Origin: Tulasnella sp. 424 | Taxonomy: Eukaryota; Basidiomycota; Agaricomycetes; Cantharellales; Tulasnellaceae | Direction of reading: 5' to 3' | Assembly: GCA_019633425.1 (NCBI GenBank) | Contig: WSUB01000087.1 | Span: 62,001 to 126,000 of the forward strand | DNA: 64,000 nucleotides | Program-made: the position numbers and the translations under genes | Shown here: in pieces, positions 22,258 to 32,669 of the stretch | Numbering within the stretch: position 1 is the first letter of the stretch | Layout: each line of letters begins with the position of its first letter | The notes under the pieces: model-generated | The model's database searches: none | What the model was told of the DNA's origin: nothing | The model's input: the letters and a program-made list of their open reading frames with translations, nothing else

Positions 22258-23926
22258 GCAAATCAGGTTCATCCCGGTCTTAGCCGCGGGGCGCTCACCA
22301 ACGACGGGACCACGAAATTCCCCGGAGTCGAAACCATGAGGTCCAAGAAATGATGATACCTCACAACGCAACGGGTCAACGTATCGTGATCTTCTTCCCA
22401 CCGTGCGTGTTCGGTGAATCCGAGGTTGACCATCTTTTTGATAAAGTTCATTTGGCGGATGGCCTAAAAGAAGAGACCAGGACGAGTTGGATTTAAGTTG
22501 GAAGCGAGAGATGGAGAGGGAAGGGAGGAACGAGACTTACCGCGCTTGCCAAATCGAGAGAGAACGGACCCGGTTGACGATATGCCGGGGGAATAATGTT
22601 CAACCTTAAGGGTAGGTCAAAGCCCAAAGGTCAGCTCCGTACGTGCCTCTCACTTCTCACTAACAAAGCAGAACACCTCACGGTCTCGGAGTGGCAATCC
22701 ACGCTGGTTTTTTTCTTCCCAATATACCGATCCTGCAATAAGCTTCGACAGCTTTCATCGTCCAGCCAATATCCTTGCCCCACGCTTCGGCCGGAGCTGG
22801 ATGGATCGTTCCGTCGCGTAAACTGAGTACGGTGGACGTCAGGGTCTGAGACTACTTGCGTTCTACGGGTGTCCCGTGTGGTAGTCTACGATAGTGTTTC
22901 TGAGAAAGAGAGAAGGGTGATGTTATTAGGTCAGTCAAAGGAGAGGAGGGCCGGACGGAGTATCGTACGCAAGGAAGAATCGGTCTAGATTGACAATACA
23001 TTTCTCCATATCTTCGTAGAATGTCCTTACTCCCAGGGCCTACAGAAAGCAAACACGAATGAAACAAGGGAGAGTCAGCGCGATCTCGCGTATGCACGCG
23101 AAACCGTTGGTGTGCGTACCTCTCTGGTGAACATGAGCCGACAATTCTCGCAAATGCATCCATAGCCTCGTTGAGCGAAACCATCCCCTTTAAAAGTGAT
23201 CCACTGAGTGGTATTGGGTTGGGAGCAACTCTGGCAGAAGACTGTGACAGTTTCATCCGAGGTCGTGTTTACGGGAGGTTCGAATGGTTGACCTGTGGAC
23301 GAGTTGAATGCGGATACTCGGTTCCCGGAAGGTGGGTGAGGGGGTAAAGCTCGTGGTCGATTGAGCCGGCTAGTTCATCAGAGGGAAGGATCTGCACGTG
23401 TTCGACGAAAAGTTGGTTAGCTAGTCGCCGCTGATCTGCAGGACGACGAAAGTACGCACCCAGTTTGGAGAAGACCTGGAAGTTTCCGAAGATAGTCCTC
23501 GTAGTACGTTCGAGGATTGAGCATGTACGTGTGCCACACCCGAATCACATCCAATGGCGAGACTTCATTCGGGGCCAACACCCTCGGCCCCTCTCCAAGA
23601 ACCTCTTCCTGCCCTTCCCCGCCAATCATCTGAACGGCCCATTGATCGAAGCGGTATAAGGATCGCTGAAGGAATACCGCCCACCCCTCGTCAGGCTCCG
23701 TGGGCACGTCACTATTCCCTTTGAACGTTCGGACTTCCTCGCGCAGACGATGGAAAGCCCCAAGCAAGACGAGGTGGGCTTGGAGGTCCGACGGCGTGAC
23801 TCGAGCTTTGACATATTGGTCGTTAATCTTGAAGTGATTGGGAAGTTTGTCGTCGATGCCTTGTGAAGGAACAAACGTACTTGGGGGTGCGTTGGGATCG
23901 CCGTACCCTGGCAAAGCGTCCGAACG
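22258..23926 (-). pseudogene. Broken GRDP-like gene, copy C
   Basis: This copy resembles copy A throughout but is truncated at both ends. The start codon and first ~35 residues are replaced by unrelated sequence at about 23927. The 3' end stops at 22258, inside the intron just before the exon encoding the second WHT motif. Two single-base losses in the exon equivalent to A 8824-9097 shift the frame; the first turns MQLAG into MN followed by a stop. Exons still recognisable include the PNHFKINDQYVKA region, PLDVIRVWHTYMLNPRTYYE, LMFTRE and YHHFLDLM. It should be treated as a pseudogene. Confidence 0.85.
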
Positions 23927-24728
23927 GTAAATCAGTGGGTCTTAAGAGACGTCCTGAGTGCTCAAATCATCGATACCTCACAGCTTGCCTCGTGGCAGAG
24001 GACAGCAGAGGCTTGGTTGCCCAGCACGCGTTCCAAACTTCACTCTGGACTCTGGAGTTTTCCACGGAACTTTCCGCGCAAGTCACGGCGACGAAGCTGA
24101 GGTCTTCTTGCTTGAAATAAACATCTCAAACAAACAGTCCGGTGCGGCACGATAAGGTAACCCGTAGGACCAAGCTCCTCAGGTTGAATTTGGCTGAGAG
24201 GTGGAGAGGGCTTGAACTGAACTCGTGGTTGGAGGCTTGTCACAGCGTGCCTAGTCGGGTTTGTCACGCGTCACACAGTGGAGTGCAGGAGCCGTCAGAC
24301 ATAGAGTAATCCAGGCTTTCGAAGGCAATTGCGAGTTTGGGCGCGCCTCAAGTGTTATGCATGGTGGATCTAAAGGATTACGATGCTGGATGGTCATTAC
24401 CCGCGCCGGGGATAGGGGATGATCGCTTAGAATTTGCTTCCGGAGCCTTCTTTCGGCACAGTGGGGTGAGAGGGACTGCAGACCGCGTTGGCGGAGGCGT
24501 TGTTTCAGGGTCAGACTTGGTCGTAAGTACGTAAGGCGACTGAATTAGATCTGCTATCTTAGTTCCCATATCTCGCAACACCCAAACGACGCGAGACATC
24601 CCCGCCACAACCATCCCAGTCGCATCTCTCCCGGCAGCTACATAGTCAAGCCAGAGAGAGAGGACTGGTGTTCATTGGCCTGTGTTTAGTCAGTCATGGC
24701 GACGGGCACTTCATCAGAAGAGAGGCCA
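23927..24728. other. Spacer between broken GRDP-like copies C and D
   Basis: This 0.8-kb stretch does not match the spacer between intact copies B and A as far as I can see. It has no supported gene. It marks a junction where sequence of other origin entered the duplicated array. Confidence 0.45.
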
Positions 24729-26423
24729 GCGTCCTTCACGACGGGCGTGAGTGGGGAGTCGAAACCATGAGGTCCAAGAAATGATGATACCTCACGACAC
24801 AATGCGTCAACGTATCGTGATCTTCTTCCCACCGTGCACGTGTTCCTTGAATCTGAGGTTGACCATCCTTTCGATAAAGTTCATTTGGCGGAGGACCTTG
24901 TGGGGGGGGGGGGGAACACCAAAACGCGTTGAGTTTGAGCTGGGAGCGAGAGGTCGGAGGAGGTGGGGGACTTACTGCGCTGGCCAAATCGAGAGAGAAA
25001 GAACCCGGTTGACGATACGCCGAGAGAATAATGTCCAATCTTAGGGTAGGTCAAAAGTCAAAAGGTCAGCTCCTTTAGCAAGACGAAACAAATTACAGTA
25101 ACTCACGGCCTCAAAGTGGCAATCCACTGCTGGTTCTTTTTACCCAACATTCCGATCCTGCAATAATCTTCGACAGCTTTCATGGTCCATCCAATCTGTT
25201 TGCCCCAAGCTTCGGCTGGGGCTAGACTGGTCGTTCCGTCGCGTAAACTGAGTACGGTGGACGTCAGGGTCTGAGACCACTTGGGCTCTACGGGTGTGCC
25301 CGTGTGGTAATATACGATAGGGTTTCTGAGAAAGAGAGCAGGGTGATGTTATGGGATCAATGGAAGGGGAGGAGGTGGGTGGGACCAGGGAACGTACACA
25401 AGGAAGAATCGGTCTGGGTTGAGGATGCGTTTCTCCACATCTTCGTAGAATTTCCTTACTCCAAGAGCCTACCGAAAGGAAACACAAATGAAAGAAGAGA
25501 AATTCAGCGCGACTTCACGTATGCACGCAAAACGGTTGGTGTGCATACCTCTCTGGTGAACATGAGCCGGCAATTCTCGCAAATGCACCCATAGCCTCGT
25601 TGAGGGAAACCATCCCCTTTAAAAGTGATCTACTGGGTAGTATTGGGTTGGGAGCAACTTGGGCAGCAGACTGCAACAGTTTCATCCGAGGTTGTATCTA
25701 CGGGGGGTTCGAATGGTTAACCTGCGAACGAGTTGACTGCGAATACTCGATTCTCGGAAGGTGGGTGAGGGACTAAAGTCTCTTGATCGATTGAGCTAGC
25801 TAGTTGCATTAGAGGGAATGATCTGCACGCGTTTGATGAAAAGCCGGTTAACTAGGATCCGTGGGCCTGTAAGACGACGAACGAATGCACCCAATTCGGA
25901 GAAGCCTGGAAGCTTCCGAAGACAGTCCTCGTAGCACGTTCGAGAATTGAGCATGTACGTATGCCACACCATTATCACATCCAACGGCGGAACTTCATTC
26001 GGAGCCAAGATCCTAGGAGCCCCACCTCCGAGCTCCTCTTCCTCCTGCCCTCCTCCTCCAATCATTCGGACCGCCCACTGTTCGAAACGATAAACATCAC
26101 GTTGAAGAAAAACCGCGTACCGCTCATCGGGTTCCATAGTGATATCGGCTTTCCCCTTGAACGTTCGAACTTCCTCTCGAAGGCGGTGGAAAGCTCCAAG
26201 CAGGACTAGATGGGCTTCAAGGTCTGAAGGCATAACCTGAACTTTGACATATTGATTGTTAACCTTGAAGTGGTTGGGAAGCTTGTCGTTTACGCCCGGG
26301 GAGGGTACGAAGACCCCGCTAGGAGGTGCGTTGGAGTCGCTGTCGCCTGGTAAAGTATCTGGGGCCGGCACCGCAGAGAGAGCGTCGACTTGAGTACTTG
26401 TAGGTAAGGGGTGATGCTTCCAT
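24729..26423 (-). pseudogene. Broken, chimeric GRDP-like gene, copy D
   Basis: Copy D keeps an ATG at 26423 and begins like copy B. A 4-base insertion shortly after the start, near the TYK codons, shifts the frame, and a one-base loss near KLPG shifts it again. The first exon up to about 25910 matches copy B (EEEELGGGAPRILAPNEV), but from there on the sequence follows copies A and C, so the gene is a B/A recombinant. At the 3' end a deletion of about 185 bp relative to copy A joins exon 6 to intron sequence. The end of exon 6 and the WHTHKL exon are lost, and the later exons are absent. A run of 13 G lies at about 24902-24914 in what was an intron. Confidence 0.82.
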
Positions 26424-27060
26424 GGTATTCGAGTATGTAAGGATCAGCGTACAATGCTTGGCGTGGTGGTTTTATATGCGTTTCGTGATAGAGATTCTCC
26501 GCGCCGCAACTTTGCTGAAGTTCAGCAAGCCGGGCCGCCGGCATCGCTATTTTTCCAAACGTCAACTATCGCCAAGAAAGAGTCATGGGTGATGGCATAC
26601 CGGTTATCACCGCAGCGAGCGAGGGTATTTCGCTATATCAGGTAAACGTATCTGTCAGCCAATGGAAAACGAGAAGTTTGCGGGATTATTGCCCATCGCT
26701 CACACATTTCGCATCCCCTGTGAACTTTGCCCTGTGAGCTTTGGTGCAGGCGGCACTGGTCGCGAATCGAGGAACATCCCCTTGTTATTTGGATATGGCG
26801 GGAAGAAATTGAGCAAGGTTGAACTACGGCGGCAGAAATGGTTGCCGGCTGACATTAAGATGATGAGTTTGAAGAATGCCCCGAGCTCTGGTGAATCCCT
26901 ATTCGGATTGCCAAGGTCAGGTGCTAACATGACGGCGGATGGCACCGCAAGTTTCAGGCTGAGATCTTTAACTTATCGGTTTGGGTTTGGAGCTTGTGCG
27001 CGCACGAGTGCGTGGTGGTGGGTGTTGAGTTGGGAGGTAGACGGCGATAAGCCTCCGTCT
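26424..27060. repeat. Copy of the region upstream of GRDP-like B
   Basis: Matches 13443-14080 with indels, including the promoter start and the CGGCGATAAGC block. It confirms that copy D arose by duplication of copy B together with its upstream region. A long open frame at 26662-27147 runs over this stretch but is not conserved in the other copy. Confidence 0.7.
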
Positions 27061-27114
27061 TCTCCGCAATTGTATTGTGCCCCCGTCGATTTTCCCTCTC
27101 GATTGTTCTCATTA

Positions 27115-27195
27115 ACTTGTCTTCCTTCTGGTATTTACTGGTTGTAAGCGGGGTATCTGGGGTACTGTCCCCCCGCGCACCATGACGTCTCACGG
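27115..27195. repeat. 80-bp sequence shared with 55178-55258
   Basis: The block GTTGTAAGCGGGGTATCTGG followed by GGTACTGTCCCCC..CGCACC.TGACGT occurs here and at 55178-55258. Here it directly abuts the outer end of the inverted-repeat element at 27200. It may be a remnant of another element or part of the insertion target. Confidence 0.6.
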
Positions 27196-27199
27196 CAGT

Positions 27200-27575
27200 C
27201 GCCGGGGGGCGATGCTCGGTCTCAGTGGCCTTCTAAAATCGACTATGCGGCACCGTCGCCATCGCAGCTTGTATTAGGACCTGACTGCAGAGATAAGGAC
27301 GTTAACGTACTGGAGATGTAATTTCCCGACCGATCGGAACCGAACGAGGGCGCTGAAAACCACGGTGCGATGTCCAGACTCGGTGAGTGGCATGGCTTTT
27401 TCGGTGTTCTTCGGGTGACGTCATGTCTATTTCACGTGAGTGGGTTAATCTTAATCCGGCATCTTCCTCGACAGTCTTCCACACAGGCGTGTTAATCTTA
27501 CCACAAGATTTGAAGAGATAGACTTTTTGAGTTGGACTACGACCGTTCAACGTGAACGGGAAAGACTTCTACGAT
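27200..27575 (+). repeat. Left inverted arm of the 3-kb element
   Basis: This arm begins at CGCCGGGGGGCGATG and ends near the ACGATTAAGCCT block. It pairs with the right arm in reverse complement with few mismatches, and one run of more than 30 bases around the GTTAACGTACTGGAGATG block is identical. Confidence 0.75.
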
Positions 27576-29805
27576 TAAGCCTATTTGAGTCGAGGTACTG
27601 AAACAACCCACGTGCATGGGGAAACTTCTTCCATCAAAGGTACGGGATAGCCCAGCCACACAAACTGCGAGAACTAGCCTGCCACGGGATCTGGCAGTCC
27701 CGAAAGAAAAAAAATATAGTCCGCTCAACGAGGGAAGGGGATCACGCGGTGTGTTCGCACTCTGGGAGCCTGACGGAAGCGCCGCGTCGTAGCTGGATCG
27801 CTGGATCACTTCGACTGAACTAACGATCAACTGTATATGTACAAGGGCCGAACTACACTCCGTGACATAAGAACGCTTGCATACACAAAGCTAAGCCGCG
27901 TAGCATATTAAACCGATTGGGGGAGTAAACAGAAATACAAAAGCCAGTGCGGTGGCGGGCGCGGTGCCGTGATGCATTCAGGGGACCGGGCGCGGCACGT
28001 GAAATTGAAGTACTTTCTTGCAACACACGAATCTCTATCCTAAAACAAGTTCAGTCAAGTGTAACACCTCCGCAAAAAACTCCACGTCAATCTCACATAC
28101 GTTGACTGGGCTGGCCAAGTTAATTAAATCGCCCTTCTCCAAACTCCTCTCCTTGGAACCCGCACTACAGGATCACCAGCTTGATCTGGACGAGTGGGAA
28201 GGGGTAATAAAGCTATATCATTAGGATTGGTCTTCGTTGGTAGCTGTAAGGTCCTGCGTTCTTGAGATCCCTCGTCGTCATGGTTGGACACAGGCCCAGG
28301 AGGAACGAGCAGTTGTGGGGTACGACGACGCACAATCGAGGCGATAGCTTTCATTAATGACTGAAGGAATGCTGGATAAAGTCGGCGCAGGCTTGAATTT
28401 CGCTGCGTATTTGGCCTAGATGGCTCGACTGGGCACGGTGCCGGAGCGGCTGCGTCGCGCGGCACGGTGGGTATCACTACTCGCGCTACAGTGTCGGACC
28501 GCGACATCCAGATGGAAAGGGTGAGGGAAGGTGTATATAAAAAGCCACAAGATGGTGTCAAGTTCAGTGAGGTGGGGGTGTTTCTTCAGTCGATTGAGGA
28601 AGGGCTGAGTGAAAGTAAATCCCGATTCGATGGCTCGAATATATACCCGCAACCAGTGAACGTGTTTATCTCAATTACCTCCTTACTTCCTCGAACCTCT
28701 GTAAGACGTTCCCCGGTTTATCATAATCGGGCAAGCCCTGACCAAAAAGGAACACCCCGGATATTTGGGTCAGGTCTTAAACAAGTGACCTGAGCATGGA
28801 AATGGAAGAGGTGGCCTCCTGTATAGTTCGGTTGACCACAAGATAATCGTTAATCTGGTGAGACGGAGTTTGGTGTATTCAACATATGGCGTCTCCACAG
28901 AAGTTTCGATCCTCTTGAACCGTGTGGTCAGGTGTCGTAGACCACCGGACGGGCGACACCGAGTGCAGGGGCAAACATTGGGAATAGAAAGGACCAGATC
29001 TATAACGACATGTGTGATTTCCTCCCGTACGTTAGCGGTCGGCGATAGGGCAGTAACGGAAATTTAGATCGCATTATCCATTTTTTTGAATATATGTCCA
29101 CCGTCGTCCGTTGACGTTCCTCCGGTGCCAAAGACCTGAGTTTCAGCACCCAAATCCAGCCGAATCCTCGCAATTTGACCTGATTTTCGCTCGCATTGGT
29201 TATCCATTTCGCGTCCCGGTCGCCATGAGGCGTGACCTGCCACGGGGGTCGAGGCAGCCACTTTTTGAAATATCAAGTATGCACGTAATGTGTGAAGATT
29301 CAAAAAAGATATCAAATTTACATGTAACCTAGGTCAAAATCCAACATCATTATAACATGTAACCTCCGCAGGAGAAAGGGGGGGCTGCCGTCACAAAGGA
29401 AACGACGCGAACAGGGCCCCTATCACTGATAGAAAGGAAAGGCAGAGGGATTTCGGCCAGACTATATATATTTCTGCCCATCATACCCCTTTGAGGAACC
29501 GACGGTAGAACTATCCCTTGCTAGACATGGAACCTCGACCTTGTTCTTTGGTAGCGACTAGTGGCGAGCCGCGACAGCAGCGAGTTTCTTACTATTTTCC
29601 GGCGACTAGAATCGGGTCAAAAACGGGAAAATTTTCTTACTGTTTGCCGGCGACCGGCAATCGGATCGCCAGGGGATTGAAGCGGCGGCGGATCACGTCG
29701 CGTGAGGTGACAGACCGGATGAGAACTGCTGAGGCGTCATTTCCGGGGGTTTGGCAGAGGTAGCGGCCGATGGAGGTGTTGCTGTATAGAATTATGTGAA
29801 TAGGT

Positions 29806-30255
29806 TTAATCGTAAGGTCTGGAATGCGGAAGATGTCTTTCCCATACACGTTGAACGGTCATCCCCATTTTGGGGATATTTCGGGAAAAAGTCTATCTCC
29901 TCAAATCTGGTGATAAGATTAACACGCCTATGTAGAAGACTGTCGAGAAAATCTGGCGACGATGCCGCATTAAGATTAGCCCAGCACGTGAAATAGACAT
30001 GACGTCACCCTGAAGAACACCGAAAAGTCATACCACTCACCGAGTCTGGACATCGCACCGTGGTTTTCAGCGTCGTTTGGTTCCGATCGGTCGGGAAATT
30101 ACATCTCCAGTACGTTAACGTCCTTATCTCTGCAGTCAGGGTCGCCGCAGATCAGTCAGAGTCGCCGCAAATATTGCTTTTATGGTTGCAGCTTGCTATG
30201 CTGGTACTAAGCTTCGATGGCGACGGCCACTGAGGCTGGGCATCACCCCCCGGCG
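29806..30255 (-). repeat. Right inverted arm of the 3-kb element
   Basis: Reverse complement of the left arm, with an insertion of about 60 bp around 30125-30205 that repeats a GTCGCCGCA motif. Confidence 0.75.
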
Positions 30256-31252
30256 ATGGTGGGCCGCGTCCTTGTGGACACGACCGGAGATCTGGTTGGC
30301 TCAGAGATTGCACAAGGAGAGTTGGCGCCTAGCTCGCGCTGCGTTGATGGGAATTTGAATCCAGCCGTTGGGCTCGATCGTGAACTCCGCGCGAACGGCC
30401 AGCCGCCAGCGCTGCGTTTACGCGCGCGTCTGCTCTATCGCAAATTCGTAGATTGGTTCCGTTTGTCGAATGCTGCCATCGCTGCTGGCTTGCCGTATTT
30501 GGTAAAATTTGCAATAAATAAATTTCATTATACAGCTAATACTCCAATTATAAACTACTGCTACCTGCTACCAGGGGCCAACACTGTGAACGGTCCCAAG
30601 GACAAAACGGTCACTAAGAGATGCGGAGGACCGAGTATGGCGAAGTGACCTATATGCCCAAAGGCCCTGGGCGAAACAAGGAAATTCAACAGCCTCATTC
30701 CCGCTATGGAAGCGAGGAGTCAGCATGACGAGGCAGGAGCAAAGAAGTGAGCTCACACGCCATGTAATCCGAAGGGGCAGCTCCGTGTGCGTGCGGTATT
30801 GCTAGAGTTCAAACCACGGGATGAGCAAACTGTCGGGGGAAACCTATCACCATGCAACTACATAGGGGAATTCTCTAGAAGCGTGGCGGTATGTTCTACT
30901 GTGACTGGATGATACATGCACCATTAGCTGCTGGTTGGATCCAACGTCAACGAGGAAACACATACCATAGCTGACGATGACCGAACAACAACTAAGGGCG
31001 GAAGATTATAGCTTGGGAGATGGTTTAAAGAGTCCTTACAAAAGGTACCCCTGCAGTGCATATCAAGCTATCATGTTTTAGGCACAGAAAAGGAAGGCGA
31101 AGCAGAGGAGAGGCGGAGGGGGGGATGGGCAGACGGAGGGGAGTTCGAGTTGGTTGAATGAGAAGTTCAAACCGCAATCTCAGCACGTGATCAGCTGCCT
31201 TCAGTGGGTGTCAGCAGGCCAGCCGAATGCACCCCAGGTACATTCCAGGTAG
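30256..31252. other. Non-coding stretch
   Basis: No gene or shared repeat was found between the two inverted-repeat elements. The open frame at 30217-30648 overlaps the right arm and has no recognisable features. Confidence 0.45.
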
Positions 31253-32662
31253 TGTTGCCGCGGAGCGAAGCGAAGGAGATCGAAGTGTCAACTTGGACAA
31301 ACTTGGAAGGCGACGTGAATCGAAGCTAGGCTCACGGATTTAAGTCCCTTAGCTCCGGTGCGAGCTCCTCCGCTAGGAGGGCTTATGCCAAGGTGCCGCG
31401 ATTCGGGGCGTGACTTTTCCCCCTCACTTCTCTCCCGTTTCGGCTCCTTTAGCCTAGATATTTGGTATGAAGATAGTAAAGAGGTAATGAAATGGAATGG
31501 TGCCATTATAGTAGTGCTCAGTAGCGTGGTTCGCGCGTCGCGTAGGCTGCTTTCAGGGGGAGGGATAAAAAGTCCCCTTGCGGAAAGAATCATGCAAACT
31601 GCTATTCGGCTTTTAGGCTACAGACACAAAACTAAAAATTAAGCTTCAATATCATACTAACGATCCTCCTGTGAAATTTCATGGCCATTGAGGCTCTGGG
31701 TGGGCGTTGGTGGCAGGATCTGCTTCCGCTCTTCAACTGGAGGGAGCGCTGGCCGTGCCTGCCCCCTGACCAAGCTCAGCTCTCCTCCGTCTCAGTCCAG
31801 CCCGCGACACTACATGTCAGAAACGCAACATATCAGCAATCCACCCACAACTCCACGTCGTCGGAAGCGTGGAGTGCAGCCTAACGGCCGCTTCCAAGGG
31901 ACGCGACCGACGGTCATAAAGCTCTTCAGATGCGTGGGAATCTAGTGTGGCGCTCGTCCCCGACCAGATTGCAACGGCAATAGCTTCACACAGAATGAAC
32001 AGAGATTCATGAAAATTGGCATAGATACTGAGCGTATAGTATAGTACCTGAATCCACATTCTCCTCTAGTTGTTGTGTCGAGGGGAGGAGATATAAGGGA
32101 AAGTCTCCGAGAGGGGGGTAGCGCCTCGTTGAGTCAAAGCTAGTGATATCATTTCCCGGCACGTATCTTCTATAGTTTTCCTGTAATGCTATACTAAGGA
32201 TAAGCTACCGTTTATACTAATACATCGAGTGTACTTGCGGGACTGGTGAGGGAGTAAACGGGGAGGGAAGTCACCCCCTCAACGCGCGCACCTTGTCCTA
32301 AGCCCCTTCTAGCGAAGGTGCTCCGCCTCCGGAGTAGGGGCTTACATGTGAACCTAAATCGAAGCGAAGTGACGAAGTCCTCCGCCACACTCCGACTCTT
32401 GCGAGAAATGGATTTTTCAGAGATGGGGAAAAAGGAGACCTTTGAAGCCGACTCAGTAGCGAAGGGTCCGAACGTCGCAGAACATTATGTAATTCGGATA
32501 ATTAAGGCCCAGGTGTGACGAGAACCAGATCTTCCCAAGAGGATCGAATCCTTTCGGAACCTCCTTTGAGATCACTTCGATAGTAGGTCGAAGGTAGTCG
32601 AAGTTGACTGTTTGTCGAAGGAGATCGAAACCTCCTTTGATAACTTCGAACTCCGCGGCACA
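31253..32662. mobile_element. 1.4-kb segment bounded by ends of a small inverted-repeat element family
   Basis: The left edge reads TGTTGCCGCGGAGCGAAGCG and the right edge ends CTTCGAACTCCGCGGCACA, an imperfect inverted pair. The 243-bp element at 62347-62589 has the same two end types, so both belong to one family. This may be one larger member, or two small elements trapping unrelated DNA. A 9-bp perfect hairpin (TAAGCCCCT / AGGGGCTTA) lies at 32299-32344. No transposase is encoded. The right edge lies only a few bases from where the F-box duplication block begins. Confidence 0.5.
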
Positions 32663-32669
32663 CTAGAAT

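Larger units (their letters stand above)
27200..30255. mobile_element. 3-kb element with long terminal inverted repeats
   Basis: Two long inverted arms flank a 2.2-kb centre: left 27200-27575 and right about 29806-30255. They match by eye over most of their length, for example CAGAGATAAGGACGTTAACG and GGCGTGTTAATCTTA on the left and their reverse complements on the right. The right arm carries an extra ~60 bp. The centre has only short frames (such as 28124-28561 on the minus strand) with no transposase motif that I recognise. The structure suggests a non-autonomous DNA transposon or foldback element. I could not identify a clear target-site duplication. Confidence 0.7.

Noticed and set aside
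22258..22401. N-terminal part of a 344-codon minus-strand frame joined to the NUDE fragment
   Set aside because: The first ~48 codons read GRDP-like copy C exon and intron in the wrong frame. It is an accident of the rearrangement junction.
24902..24914. Poly-G run as a regulatory or quadruplex element
   Set aside because: It lies in a decayed intron of a pseudogene and is a lone homopolymer, possibly inflated by sequencing error.
26662..27147. 161-codon plus-strand open frame upstream of GRDP-like copy D
   Set aside because: The duplicated sequence at 13640-14080 does not keep this frame open, and no family is recognised.
28124..28561. Transposase candidate inside the 3-kb inverted-repeat element
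   Set aside because: The frame is Pro/Arg/Ser-rich without a DDE, helix-turn-helix or zinc-finger pattern and has no extended partner frames.
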